DNA from: CAYSWV01 sp964434865
GTDB lineage: Bacteria; Cyanobacteriota; Cyanobacteriia; Thermostichales; Thermostichaceae
Reading direction: 5' to 3'
Length of the DNA stretch: 64,000 bases
Assembly: GCA_964434865.1 (NCBI GenBank)
Contig: CAYSWV010000007.1
Location: 71,365-135,364, forward strand
Each line of letters begins with the position of its first letter. Position 1 is the first letter of the stretch. A program made the translations under genes and the position numbers. The notes under the pieces were generated by a model. That model did no database searches. It was not told where the DNA came from and was given only the letters and a program-made list of their open reading frames with translations. Shown in pieces: positions 17,370 through 26,197 of this stretch.

Positions 17370-18155
17370 CTACATGCCTGCCGACTCAAATAAGTAAGAG
17401 TGTGCCCCAGTTGGATCTTCGATAAGGGCACAGCAGCCTATTTCAGGGATCTCTAGCTTTGGCATTACAATGGTTCCACCTAGGGCTTTAACGTTTTCAG
17501 ATCCTGCATCCACAGATTGAACGGCAAAGTAATTTATCCATACCGGTGGCATTGGAGGAGACTGGGCAGGTCGTTTCATAATCCCTCCCACTTGCTGTCC
17601 ATGACTCTCAAAACTGAAATACTCAACTCCATTGTTCGACATCGGCTCTAAAAATGTCCATCCAAACATCTCACTATAGAAGGGTAAAACCCTAGAGGGA
17701 TCATCCACTATAAGTTCCATCCAACAAATCTCACCCGGGTCGGTGCCTATCATCTTTAATTCACACTCGTCCTGGTTATTAGCAGGTGTAAACACATGAA
17801 AGGCACTTCCAACAGGATCATTCAGGACAGCTGTACGACCAATAGTAGGAATCTCAAATGCTGGGACACAAACCCGGCCCCCTAATTGCTCGGCTAACTG
17901 ACAAGCCTCATCCACATTTTTCACTACGATATAGCTCATCCAGTGACTGGGTCCTGGAAAATCAGGCTCTAATTGCGTAATATCAGCAAATCCACCGTTC
18001 TTAGCCGTATATATGGTGGATGGACCTTGGCCTGGGATATCTATTTCTTCAAGTTTCCAATCGAACAGTTTCTGATAAAAATCGTTAGCCTTGGTTACAT
18101 CCTTAGTCATCAAGCTCCACCAGCAAAAATCGCCAATCTGATTTTCAAGAGACAT
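17370..18155 (-). CDS. Two-domain VOC (glyoxalase/bleomycin-resistance fold) protein
   Basis: This is a 261-residue protein made of two tandem vicinal-oxygen-chelate domains (about 1-125 and 132-261). Each starts with a G-D-F-C-W-W-S-L or G-E-I-C-W-M-E-L strand followed by A-x-x-F-Y-x-x-L/M-F-x-W. Such proteins are dioxygenases, lyases or binding proteins, and the substrate cannot be inferred. The two halves are clear duplicates. ATG 18155 has a perfect AAGGAGG six bases upstream, one of the strongest ribosome sites in the window, so the gene is probably well translated. Longer starts are rejected. Confidence 0.85.
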   Translation of the reverse strand: MSLENQIGDFCWWSLMTKDVTKANDFYQKLFDWKLEEIDIPGQGPSTIYTAKNGGFADITQLEPDFPGPSHWMSYIVVKNVDEACQLAEQLGGRVCVPAFEIPTIGRTAVLNDPVGSAFHVFTPANNQDECELKMIGTDPGEICWMELIVDDPSRVLPFYSEMFGWTFLEPMSNNGVEYFSFESHGQQVGGIMKRPAQSPPMPPVWINYFAVQSVDAGSENVKALGGTIVMPKLEIPEIGCCALIEDPTGAHSYLFESAGM

Positions 18156-18606
18156 CGTATCCTCCTTGTGTTTCTTCAACTTAGAATCAGCCGGATCCCC
18201 AGTTAGCCAAGGTTGTTATCCTTGGGGACTATTGCTACCTGCAGCGAAAATATAAGAGATCTTACGGCTTTGATTTACATATTAACCATAAATAGTGTCT
18301 AAGGCAAGAGAAACTCGTTATAAACACCAGCTATCTCAATAAAAGCTGTGGATGACCTGATCAGAGTTAAACTTAACTTGTAGTAGGTTACTTCAACCTG
18401 CTCCTGAAGAGTTGATTCAAGGATTCAAAGGAGTTGAATGAGTTAGCTAGATCTTTTCAGCTATTGCTGGCGTTATATGACTGGGATCCTGGATCAATGG
18501 GGTAAAGCCTGGGTTTAGTTGGGTTATCTGGTATCTCTAGAGACAGTTGTGGGACTCAGGTTGAGTGCTACTGTATAAGGGGATAGAAAGTATTAACTGA
18601 AACACT
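18156..18606. other. Intergenic region of 451 bp with a strong hairpin
   Basis: This separates the divergent VOC and EF-hand genes. At 18207-18225 CCAAGG and CCTTGG arms enclose TTGTTAT, and outer C and G runs can extend the stem. It lies 52 bp upstream of the VOC start, so it may sit in that gene's leader. No T-run follows. I see no coding region. Confidence 0.45.
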
Positions 18607-19989
18607 ATGATTCTAGCGTCATTGTTACCCAGCACAGAAGCGTTATCGTTTGGCAGTAGCAAGTTATTTCAAATTATTACACCTCTAGCAACTTATATGG
18701 TGTTGCAAGAAATCCCAGTGCTCAGTACGTTGTTCCCTCGGTTGGTGCGTGCCATTCGGCCTCAGGCTGATGTCAATAAATGGGATACGATCTTCAAAAT
18801 GCTTATCGGCTTTACCACCTGGAAAATTGGGTGTGATTTTGGCTTTTTGATTGTGAATACTGGAGCAGCTCCTTGGAGCATTGCGTTTACCTGGGTAGGT
18901 TTAATTCCCTATGCACTGTTGATGTACATTCTCTACTATTTAATTGGCCAAAAGATGATTATTCAAGGACAACTCAATCCTTTTAAAGAGGAGTACATTC
19001 CAGCCAAAGTTAAGGGTAGACCCTCACAGCTTAAACAGTTCTTATCCAAGTTTTTTCATGAGAGTCTCAATACCACCAGTGCGAATGTGCCCCTGCGTCA
19101 GGTGCTGATCAAACCCTTTCTTGACTATGGAGCTATTTTGATTACATGGCCCATGTATAATGTGGCGCTCTTATTTAGCCAGTCTGGAGAGATCAATTTT
19201 TCGCCACTGTTTCAGTTTTCGTCAGTGGCCAGTCTTGTTTTTTATATTGTTAATGTATTTGGCTTTATCTTGGGGTTTAATCTAGGTGAATTTATCTATT
19301 TTCGCTCTCACTTTGCCATCGAGTCTGTAAAACTTTTAGTTCGTAATCTGTCCTTATCTCGAAAAGTACGCCAATTATTTGAGATCTTTGATGAAAATGG
19401 TGATCAATCTATTTCTGAGATTGAATTTCGTCAAGCGATGCGAGCCTTAGGACAAGATCCAACCAATGCTGAACTCTGCCTGATCCTGCAAGAGGCCGAT
19501 TTAGATCGCTCGGGTAGTATCGAATACAATGAATTTAAAACGATGCTTCTGTCCAAGCAAGATACTCGTCGGGTGAAACTGCTCCTTAATGGTGCAACGG
19601 CTAAATCAGATGGAATCTTTAAACAGCTGGCAGCTACGATCTTGCTGCAATGGCAAGTAGTTAAAAATAATACAACCTATATTCGTTTTCAGGGTTTCCT
19701 GCGACGTTATGGTTTAAACAATCGTTGGTTGCTATCAGGAGGTATGGGGTTGGTGTTCATTGTTGTGTTGGAACCTGTGCTAGCAAAAACCTTATTTTCC
19801 TGGCATGACCAGATCCAACATACAATCTTTTACACTTGGAGCCAGATGGATGATGTGCATTTACAGCAAGTTTTAGCGAGTAGTCGCACGATTGACTTAC
19901 CCCCTCCCCAAACATTGACAACCACCTTCCCTACCCAATTAGCTGCTGTACAAGCTCACCTAGACATTGCTCAAAGCGTTAGTGAGTAA
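18607..19989 (+). CDS. Multi-pass membrane protein with a cytosolic-type EF-hand pair
   Basis: This is a 460-residue protein. Hydrophobic segments occur at about 19-45, 65-85, 90-115, 175-195, 205-235 and 375-395. Between the fifth and the last lies a calmodulin-like EF-hand pair. Loop 1 is D262-E-N-G-D-Q-S-I-S-E-I-E273 and loop 2 is D298-L-D-R-S-G-S-I-E-Y-N-E309. Both have acidic or oxygen ligands at positions 1, 3, 5, 7, 9 and Glu at 12, and they start 36 residues apart as in true EF-hand domains. Calcium binding is therefore very likely. The membrane part is unrecognised, so channel, transporter or sensor cannot be decided. The 3' end overlaps the uxs gene by 11 bp (convergent). Confidence 0.8.
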   Translation: MILASLLPSTEALSFGSSKLFQIITPLATYMVLQEIPVLSTLFPRLVRAIRPQADVNKWDTIFKMLIGFTTWKIGCDFGFLIVNTGAAPWSIAFTWVGLIPYALLMYILYYLIGQKMIIQGQLNPFKEEYIPAKVKGRPSQLKQFLSKFFHESLNTTSANVPLRQVLIKPFLDYGAILITWPMYNVALLFSQSGEINFSPLFQFSSVASLVFYIVNVFGFILGFNLGEFIYFRSHFAIESVKLLVRNLSLSRKVRQLFEIFDENGDQSISEIEFRQAMRALGQDPTNAELCLILQEADLDRSGSIEYNEFKTMLLSKQDTRRVKLLLNGATAKSDGIFKQLAATILLQWQVVKNNTTYIRFQGFLRRYGLNNRWLLSGGMGLVFIVVLEPVLAKTLFSWHDQIQHTIFYTWSQMDDVHLQQVLASSRTIDLPPPQTLTTTFPTQLAAVQAHLDIAQSVSE

Positions 19990-20926
19990 CGGATGTCTTG
20001 CCTAGACGTTGGGCAAAATCAGTAATGGTTAAGCGCAGGCCCTGCTCTAGACTAATTTGAGGATCCCAACCCAAGCGGGTCTTAGCTTTAGTGATGTCAG
20101 GTTGTCGTATTTTTGGATCATCTTGAGGTAGAGGTAAGTAGACCAAGTTAGAGGTACTTCGGGTTAGTTCAGTAACCTTTTTAGCTAATTCCAGGATTGT
20201 AAATTCTATCGGATTGCCCAAATTAACGGGACCGATACAGTCACTATTCATTAATGCCATTAAACCTGCCACCATATCTGAAACATAGCAAAAGCTGCGG
20301 GTTTGAGATCCGGTGCCATACAAGGTTAGATCGGTATTATTTAAGGCTTGGACGATGAAATTGCTGACGACCCGCCCATCATCAGTTTGCATGACTGGAC
20401 CATAGGTATTGAAAATCCGAGCCACCCGAATCTCAACTTGATGGCAGCGATGGTAATCAAACATTAATGTTTCTGCAGCTCGTTTACCCTCGTCATAGCA
20501 AGCCCGGATCCCAGTTGGATTAACATTACCCCGATACTCTTCGGGTTGAGGATGGACATCTGGATCACCATACACCTCTGAAGTGGACGTGAATAAAATC
20601 CGAGCCTCAGTTTTTCGGGCCAACTCCAACATATTCAAAGTGCCAATCACACTTGTTTTGAGAGTGTTGATCGGATCAAATTGGTAGGACTTTGGCGACG
20701 CTGGGCAGGCCAAATGATAAATCTGATCAAGATCAGCCATCATAATTGGATCTTGAACATCATGATGCAAAAATTCAAACCTGGAGTCTGGCAACCAATG
20801 CGCTATATTGGCTTGTCGACCGGTAAAACAATTATCTAGACAAATGACATGATGACCAGCTTGGATGAGACGATCAATTAAATGAGTGCCAATGAAACCA
20901 GCCCCCCCTGTTACTAAAACTTTCAT
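19979..20926 (-). CDS. uxs: UDP-glucuronate decarboxylase (UDP-xylose synthase)
   Basis: This is a 315-residue extended short-chain dehydrogenase. It has G-G-A-G-F-I-G-T-H-L at the N-terminus, the D-N-C-F-T-G-R-Q-A-N-I substrate-side segment, T-S-T-S-E-V-Y-G-D, catalytic Y-D-E-G-K-R and the R-I-F-N-T-Y-G-P of UXS enzymes. It converts UDP-glucuronate to UDP-xylose for exopolysaccharide or cell-wall glycans. The start overlaps the stop of the UDP-glucose dehydrogenase gene by four bases, so the two form a translationally coupled operon. Confidence 0.9.
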   Translation of the reverse strand: MKVLVTGGAGFIGTHLIDRLIQAGHHVICLDNCFTGRQANIAHWLPDSRFEFLHHDVQDPIMMADLDQIYHLACPASPKSYQFDPINTLKTSVIGTLNMLELARKTEARILFTSTSEVYGDPDVHPQPEEYRGNVNPTGIRACYDEGKRAAETLMFDYHRCHQVEIRVARIFNTYGPVMQTDDGRVVSNFIVQALNNTDLTLYGTGSQTRSFCYVSDMVAGLMALMNSDCIGPVNLGNPIEFTILELAKKVTELTRSTSNLVYLPLPQDDPKIRQPDITKAKTRLGWDPQISLEQGLRLTITDFAQRLGKTSVTH

Positions 20927-22317
20927 CGTCCTATCCCCATGTACACAAAACCTAGTTGTTCAAGTTTGACTCGATCTAGCGCATTACGGGCATCAATGAT
21001 CACGGGTCGATGCATTAAATGGCTCAGATGGTGATAATCTAATGTTTGAAATTCTTGCCACTCCGTAACTAGAACCAGGGCATCACACCCTTGGGCGAGC
21101 CGCTCAGCATCTGTCTCAACAATGACATCGGTTAACCCTTCTCGGATGCCACTGGCCGATACAATGGGATCATAGGCTTTGACCTTAGCGCCCAACTTGG
21201 TCAGACTTTGAATTAAGGTCAACGATGGAGCATCGCGCATGTCATCTGTATCAGGTTTAAAGGTGAGGCCCAGTAGACCAATGGTTTTGCCTTTTAAGAC
21301 TTTCAGCTCTTGCTGCAACTTTTCAACCACCCGCTGGCGTTGATCATGGTTGACTGCAGTGGCAGCTTCTAAGATGCGAGCTTGATAGCCATAATCCTGA
21401 GCAGTACGGATCAAAGCTGAAATATCTTTAGGGAAACAGCTACCTCCCCAACCGATACCAGCATTTAAGAACTTTTGACCAATTCGAGAATCCAAACCAA
21501 TCCCCAAGGCCACTTGAGTAACATCTGCCCCCACCCGCTCGCAGATATTGGCCATTTCGTTAATGAAGCTAATTTTAGTAGCTAATAGGGCATTGGCAGC
21601 ATATTTGATCATTTCAGCCGAGGGTAAATCGGTCACCACAAAAGGTACCGGCTCATGACGATACTGTTTTTCACTAATGAGATCAAGCTGGGTGACATCC
21701 CGATTCAGAATAGGTGCGTAGAGGGTTTTCATGACCTCGATAGCTTGAGGGCTATTGGATCCCACCACAATTCGATCAGGGTTAAAAGAGTCCCAAACGG
21801 CTGATCCTTCTCTTAAAAATTCGGGGTTACTAACCACATCAAAAGCAACAGGGGGGCTAAGCTGAGTGTTATGATCTACGACCGAATTAGCAGCCTCTGA
21901 AGCCCCATCCAGAACAATCATCCGTACCCAATCGCCTGAACCAATGGGCACAGTTGATTTATTGACGATCACACGATACCGTTCATCCAGATGTTGGCCT
22001 AGGCCTTTGGCTACCGCTTGCACATAGCGCAGATCAGCATCGCCACTGGGTAAAGCCGGTGTGCCCACAGCGATAAAAATAACCTCAGCGGTAGCGACCC
22101 CATAGCTTAGGTCCATTGTGAAAACTAAGTGCCCTGACTCAGAGCATTGACGAACAATCGGTTCAAGATCAGGTTCATAAATGGGGATATGACCTTTTTG
22201 AAGAGATTCAACTTTAGCTTGATTATTATCAACACAGATTACATGATGACCCATGGCCGCCAAACAAGCACCTGTTACCAATCCTACATAACCGGTTCCA
22301 ACAACTGTAACGTGCAT
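20923..22317 (-). CDS. ugd: UDP-glucose 6-dehydrogenase
   Basis: This is a 464-residue enzyme oxidising UDP-glucose to UDP-glucuronate with NAD. It begins M-H-V-T-V-V-G-T-G-Y-V-G-L-V-T-G, the Rossmann motif normal for the family. It carries S-N-P-E-F-L-R-E-G-S-A, the active-site G-W-G-G-S-C-F-P-K-D (nucleophile Cys) and G-L-T-F-K-P-D-T-D-D-M-R. I chose ATG 22317 because the family starts there. A GTG at 22365 would add 16 residues without a ribosome site. Its product feeds the coupled decarboxylase gene. Confidence 0.93.
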   Translation of the reverse strand: MHVTVVGTGYVGLVTGACLAAMGHHVICVDNNQAKVESLQKGHIPIYEPDLEPIVRQCSESGHLVFTMDLSYGVATAEVIFIAVGTPALPSGDADLRYVQAVAKGLGQHLDERYRVIVNKSTVPIGSGDWVRMIVLDGASEAANSVVDHNTQLSPPVAFDVVSNPEFLREGSAVWDSFNPDRIVVGSNSPQAIEVMKTLYAPILNRDVTQLDLISEKQYRHEPVPFVVTDLPSAEMIKYAANALLATKISFINEMANICERVGADVTQVALGIGLDSRIGQKFLNAGIGWGGSCFPKDISALIRTAQDYGYQARILEAATAVNHDQRQRVVEKLQQELKVLKGKTIGLLGLTFKPDTDDMRDAPSLTLIQSLTKLGAKVKAYDPIVSASGIREGLTDVIVETDAERLAQGCDALVLVTEWQEFQTLDYHHLSHLMHRPVIIDARNALDRVKLEQLGFVYMGIGR

Positions 22318-22471
22318 ACTGTCTTGTATTACTCCTCTCACTGTCGATGGTTGGGATAAAGACACTTAACTTAGTATCATGCTGTTAGAGTGGCCTAATG
22401 TGGTCTAAGCTAAGCAACCAATCACATCTTATATAGTAGGAGATAGTATGAGCTTTTGGACGAGACCTAAC

Positions 22472-22502
22472 ATGAAAGGATAACGAAATGAAAGGATAAC
22501 GA
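22472..22502. repeat. 15-bp tandem duplication (period 16)
   Basis: ATGAAAGGATAACGA occurs twice, 16 bp apart, in the region between the divergent ugd and cation-efflux genes. Confidence 0.85.
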
Positions 22503-22555
22503 GTATAGGTTACAACCTGCAGCCAAGATTACAGAGGCCAAACTTGGAGCTGGTT

Positions 22556-23548
22556 ATGTGGATCAAATCAACTCCCTGTTCAATTGACAATTCAGCACTG
22601 GTATCTTCTTATTCGTATCTGTTAAACCTAGTATCTATTATGGGGACTTACCCAGTGGCATCAGCAACAGCCTCGAATCGAAGGTATCAGCGTCAGGTCC
22701 AATATGTGTTGGGATTGACGTTAGGATTAAATGTTCTGGTGGTGGTGATCAAAGTATACCTAGGCTTTTTGACAGGGTCTTTAAGTTTACTGGCTGATGC
22801 TCTCCACTCTTCAACAGATAGTGCCAGCAACATTCTGGGTTTAATCTCGATCCGGCTGTCATCGCCTGAACCTGATGAGGAGCATCCCTATGGACATTCT
22901 AAATTTGAAGCGATAGGCGCTTTAGGGATCGCGGCTTTTTTAGGGATTGCTTGTTTAGAAATTGTTCAAGTTGCTGTCTCACGGTTGTTGGGTGAAGCGC
23001 CTGATTTGGTAATTGATGCCATTACGCTTCAGGGCATGATTGTGGTGTTGATGATCAATATTGGAGTCGCTGTCTATGAGCATCGTCGTGGACAAACCCT
23101 AGGCAGTCGCATCTTGCTGGCTGATGCTCGACATACCTTTTCTGATATTTGGGTCACGCTTGTTGTTTTAGGGGGTTTATTAGGAGTGAACTTTGGCTGG
23201 CCTTGGCTTGATCAAGTCATGGCTCTACCTATTGCTGGTTTGGTTATCTATAGTGCCTGGAAAGTCTTACAAGAAAACATCCCCTTTTTAACGGATACTG
23301 TGGCGATTCCACCGGAAGCTTTGCGAAAGTTAGCCATGCGAGTCTCTGGGGTCCTGGATTGTCATGAGATCACCTCTCGCGGCATCATCGGACAGATGGT
23401 TTTTATCGAAATGCATATGGTTGTAGAGCCGATGGATATCGAAGCCGCTCATCACATTACCGAAGAGGTTGAACAGCTTATCCAAGAGCATTATGGTATG
23501 GTCAAAGTCACCATCCATTTGGAACCCTATGACTACATTGAGTCTTAG
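22556..23548 (+). CDS. Cation diffusion facilitator (CDF) metal efflux transporter
   Basis: This is a 330-residue protein with about six membrane helices and a cytoplasmic C-terminal domain. The metal-site motifs are A-D-A-L-H-S-S-T-D-S in helix 2 and D-A-R-H-T-F-S-D-I-W in helix 5. The C-terminal domain has typical H-E-I-T-S-R and H-M-V-V-E-P strands with V-T-I-H-L-E-P. It exports Zn, Co, Fe or Mn against protons; the metal cannot be read. ATG 22556 has GGAG six bases upstream. ATG 22640 fits the usual family start but lacks a ribosome site. TTG 22544 is unlikely. Confidence 0.88.
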   Translation: MWIKSTPCSIDNSALVSSYSYLLNLVSIMGTYPVASATASNRRYQRQVQYVLGLTLGLNVLVVVIKVYLGFLTGSLSLLADALHSSTDSASNILGLISIRLSSPEPDEEHPYGHSKFEAIGALGIAAFLGIACLEIVQVAVSRLLGEAPDLVIDAITLQGMIVVLMINIGVAVYEHRRGQTLGSRILLADARHTFSDIWVTLVVLGGLLGVNFGWPWLDQVMALPIAGLVIYSAWKVLQENIPFLTDTVAIPPEALRKLAMRVSGVLDCHEITSRGIIGQMVFIEMHMVVEPMDIEAAHHITEEVEQLIQEHYGMVKVTIHLEPYDYIES

Positions 23549-23736
23549 AGACCTATCTGGTTTGATCCGTAGGGTGTCAAGGATTTTGTTCGCAGAGATC
23601 ACGGGTTACTTGAGGTGGGCACCCTAAAAAAACCATTGACCTCATGGCCTATAGCCTGCTGTTTTTTTGTAGAGTAAGAGTATTTTCAAGTGGTGTTGAT
23701 CTAGTACAGAGTGAACGGAAATAGGGAGAATCTAGG

Positions 23737-24396
23737 ATGTTCGGTTTTGTGTCAATAAAGCGGGCTTGGTCCCGACTGAGTTCTAGTGTGGCTACCGGTG
23801 GGTTGGTTACCTTGTCGTTGCTGGTTGCAGCCTGTCCTGCTTGGAGCTTGGAACGAGTTATCCGGCCTGATCTTAGAACGCTTATGCAGGCTGAAGTGAT
23901 CCGTGTGGTTAATTTTAATACTCTGGTTGTTGAAATTAGAGGGATGCCTGGGTTACATGTAGTTCAGATGATTGGCATTGATCCCATCCCCTTGATCAAC
24001 CCTGCCTGGACTACCCTTACTGGTGAGACTCCAGTTGCGATTTACGAAGCTGGTCAGTATTTACAAACGGGTTTAGCCGGTCGGGACATCTACTTAGAAG
24101 CTGATCCACGCTTACCTGCTCCTCCGGGTGTGATCTCAGCTTATGTTTGGCAAGGTCAAACCTTTGTTAATCAAGACATGTTGGTTCGTGGTCATGGTTT
24201 GTTAGCTGACTCTGCTGTTGATCTGAAATATGAAGCTGTGCTTAACGAAGCTGCTGATGTAGCCGAGCAACAAGGCCGTGGAGTTTGGACCTTCTATGGG
24301 CCTAGGCCGCGTAACCTGCAACTGCGAGATCAAGCAGAAACACCAGCTGCCCCTCCACCTGCAACAGTTGTTGTGAGTCAGCAAGCTAGTCTCTAA
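23737..24396 (+). CDS. Secreted nuclease-fold (SNase-like) protein with a degenerate active site
   Basis: This is a 219-residue protein with a signal peptide (membrane-like core about 20-36, then A-W-S-L). The body follows the staphylococcal nuclease fold strand by strand: V-V-N-F-N-T-L-V-V-E-I, M-I-G-I-D, I-S-A-Y-V-W, F-V-N-Q-D-M-L-V-R-G-H-G and A-A-D-V-A-E-Q-Q-G-R-G-V-W. The catalytic residues are lost: the Asp pair in D-G-D-T is N-F-N-T, the Arg before the G-I-D strand is Gln, the following Glu is Pro, and the second Arg is missing. It is probably a non-catalytic binding protein in the periplasm. A terminator follows at 24431. Confidence 0.7.
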   Translation: MFGFVSIKRAWSRLSSSVATGGLVTLSLLVAACPAWSLERVIRPDLRTLMQAEVIRVVNFNTLVVEIRGMPGLHVVQMIGIDPIPLINPAWTTLTGETPVAIYEAGQYLQTGLAGRDIYLEADPRLPAPPGVISAYVWQGQTFVNQDMLVRGHGLLADSAVDLKYEAVLNEAADVAEQQGRGVWTFYGPRPRNLQLRDQAETPAAPPPATVVVSQQASL

Positions 24397-24430
24397 TCAA
24401 CAGTTTGCCACCACTCCAACTTGAGTAAAG

Positions 24431-24460
24431 AGCTGTAGCCCTCCTAAGTTACAGCTTTTT
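24431..24460 (+). terminator. Rho-independent terminator after the SNase-like gene
   Basis: AGCTGTA (24431-24437) pairs with TACAGCT (24450-24456) across a 12-base loop and is followed by TTTT. It lies 34 bp after the stop at 24396, between convergent genes. Confidence 0.7.
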
Positions 24461-24468
24461 AAAGCTGA

Positions 24469-25749
24469 TTAGATACTTCGACAGCTGATGTAGTTGGCCA
24501 TAATTGGATGTTGTAAAACAAATCCTGATTGATCTTCGGCTAAGGTAATCAAAGCTCTCCGTTTTAAGGATTGAACAGCTGACCAAACTTCGGCAGGGTT
24601 AAGGATTTGATTTGCTGAGATTAAAGCCTTGAGTGAAGTCGCTATCTGATCTAAAGAAACAGGAAACTGGGATTGGGCTATCATTTCAATAACTTGGTGT
24701 TCTAGATCAGAGAGGCACTGTAGTTGTTTATCTAAAAGGACAGCAATATCTCGGATGACGCCATCTTGGTTGTAGTCTAGGAAGGCGGCTACACTACCAT
24801 TAAACACCTCACGAATATAGCTGCTCGCAAATTTGAGTTGTTCTGGATGGCCACTATAGCGACCCACTAGAATAGGCCATTTATCTTCATCACTAAGACG
24901 GCGCTTCTGTAAAAATGGGCGGGCATCCTGAATCGATAATCCCTTCAATTCCAAAGTCCGGATCATGGAGTCAGCCTCTTCCAAGGCAGCTATTTGTGGA
25001 AACTGACAACGACTTGTTAGCAGTAAACAACTATGGTGTAGACCTTGACTAAAATCCTGAATTAAATAGCGGTAGGGTTGATAGTCAGGGCGGAAGGTAC
25101 CAACCATTTGCCGATCTTCAATGATCGTATCCATTTGATCTAGGATCAGGAGACAGCGATGCTGGTAACAGTAGTCGATCAGTCGTTCAATATTACGTTC
25201 AATCTGGTAGTCACAAGTCAAATCAGGCTCAAGCTGTAACTTTTGTAGAAGCCGACCGATCATATCTGACATTAAGGGACGATAGCGGAGAGACTCCCAA
25301 ATGACATGATCAAACTGTGATTGAATGGACTGATCATGATAAATTTGGCGAGCTAGTTCAGTTTTACCTATACCTTCAACTCCGATAATAGCAATGAGTT
25401 GAGATTGATCATTGAGAATCCACTGTTTAAGCTGAGAGACTTCAGCCTGGCGGCCATCAATGTTAATTCTATAAGATTCTCTATTTACAGAATTAGAACG
25501 ATCTTGATAGAGTTTTGTTAACTTGTCTTTGAGCTTTTGAAACTTGACAGGTCCCCGGCCTGGTACTTGTAATTTTCTGTAAATATCGCTTAAACGTTTT
25601 CGGACTAATTCCTCGTTGAGATGTAGATCTTGAGCAATACGGCACATACTGCTACCGTGCAAAGCTCGCAAAAGCACATCGAGTTCTTTGAGGCTGACGC
25701 CGTAATCCGACACAACTGCCTTGACAAACGTATCAGGTAGATGATCCAT
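24469..25749 (-). CDS. NB-ARC/STAND ATPase with N-terminal helix-turn-helix
   Basis: This is a 426-residue protein. The N-terminal 80 residues hold a LuxR-like helical domain (L-K-E-L-D-V-L-L-R-A-L then I-A-Q-D-L-H-L-N-E-E-L-V-R-K-R-L). The P-loop is I-G-V-E-G-I-G-K-T-E-L (about 122-132), Walker B is L-L-I-L-D-Q-M-D, with a sensor-like L-L-L-T-S-R. The C-terminus is a winged-helix-like region without WD40 or TPR repeats, so it is a short version of the cyanobacterial NB-ARC regulators. It may act as a signal-dependent switch or in defence. I chose ATG 25749; GTG 25770 is possible. Confidence 0.75.
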   Translation of the reverse strand: MDHLPDTFVKAVVSDYGVSLKELDVLLRALHGSSMCRIAQDLHLNEELVRKRLSDIYRKLQVPGRGPVKFQKLKDKLTKLYQDRSNSVNRESYRINIDGRQAEVSQLKQWILNDQSQLIAIIGVEGIGKTELARQIYHDQSIQSQFDHVIWESLRYRPLMSDMIGRLLQKLQLEPDLTCDYQIERNIERLIDYCYQHRCLLILDQMDTIIEDRQMVGTFRPDYQPYRYLIQDFSQGLHHSCLLLTSRCQFPQIAALEEADSMIRTLELKGLSIQDARPFLQKRRLSDEDKWPILVGRYSGHPEQLKFASSYIREVFNGSVAAFLDYNQDGVIRDIAVLLDKQLQCLSDLEHQVIEMIAQSQFPVSLDQIATSLKALISANQILNPAEVWSAVQSLKRRALITLAEDQSGFVLQHPIMANYISCRSI

Positions 25750-25777
25750 TGACTTTTTATTCCACTGCACTTTTTAT

Positions 25778-25810
25778 TCCATTGCCCTTTCTGATCCATT
25801 GCCCTTTCTG
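25778..25810. repeat. 17-bp tandem duplication upstream of the NB-ARC gene
   Basis: TCCATTGCCCTTTCTGA (25778-25794) is followed directly by a 16-base copy. Adjacent bases 25752-25785 contain another degenerate 17-bp pair (ACTTTTTATTCCACTGC/ACTTTTTATTCCATTGC), so the leader of this gene is built of repeated segments. Confidence 0.85.
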
Positions 25811-25940
25811 CTGATTGCATCCCAATTTACCGCGCAATGCATCTCAATTTAGCTTTCACATCTTGCCTTTTGAGATGTTGCATTTTCACATTTAGTGTTG
25901 TGGGTACTGTTCATGATTGCATCTGGAGGTAGATGATAGC

Positions 25941-25973
25941 ACCTATGCTTAACCTATGCTTAACCTATGCTTA
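25941..25973. repeat. 11-bp tandem triplication
   Basis: Three perfect head-to-tail copies of ACCTATGCTTA. Function unknown. Confidence 0.9.
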
Positions 25974-26197
25974 TTCAATGATCTGTTATTTAATTATCGT
26001 TAGCATTTAACTAGCCTTTGGCCAGAATTACTTACCTGGAGTAAGCCTAGGCAAAGCACCAATCAGCTCTAGAGAGTTCAATATCTAAAATGTGAAAGCT
26101 ATTTCATCCATAAGTCAAAGTTTAGAGGATGTAACTCTGTCTGTCAATCTCATGTGAATTGAATGTGAGCTGATGTGAACTGGGGACCTAACAACTA

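Larger units (their letters stand above)
25750..26197. other. Intergenic region of 448 bp rich in short tandem repeats
   Basis: I see no coding region. It holds two separate tandem arrays (listed separately) and nested degenerate copies of TTTTTATTCCA and CCATTGCCC just upstream of the NB-ARC start. Confidence 0.6.

Noticed and set aside
18607..19989. Link to intracellular calcium-carbonate formation (calcyanin)
   Set aside because: No glycine-zipper repeats are present in this or any other protein of the window.
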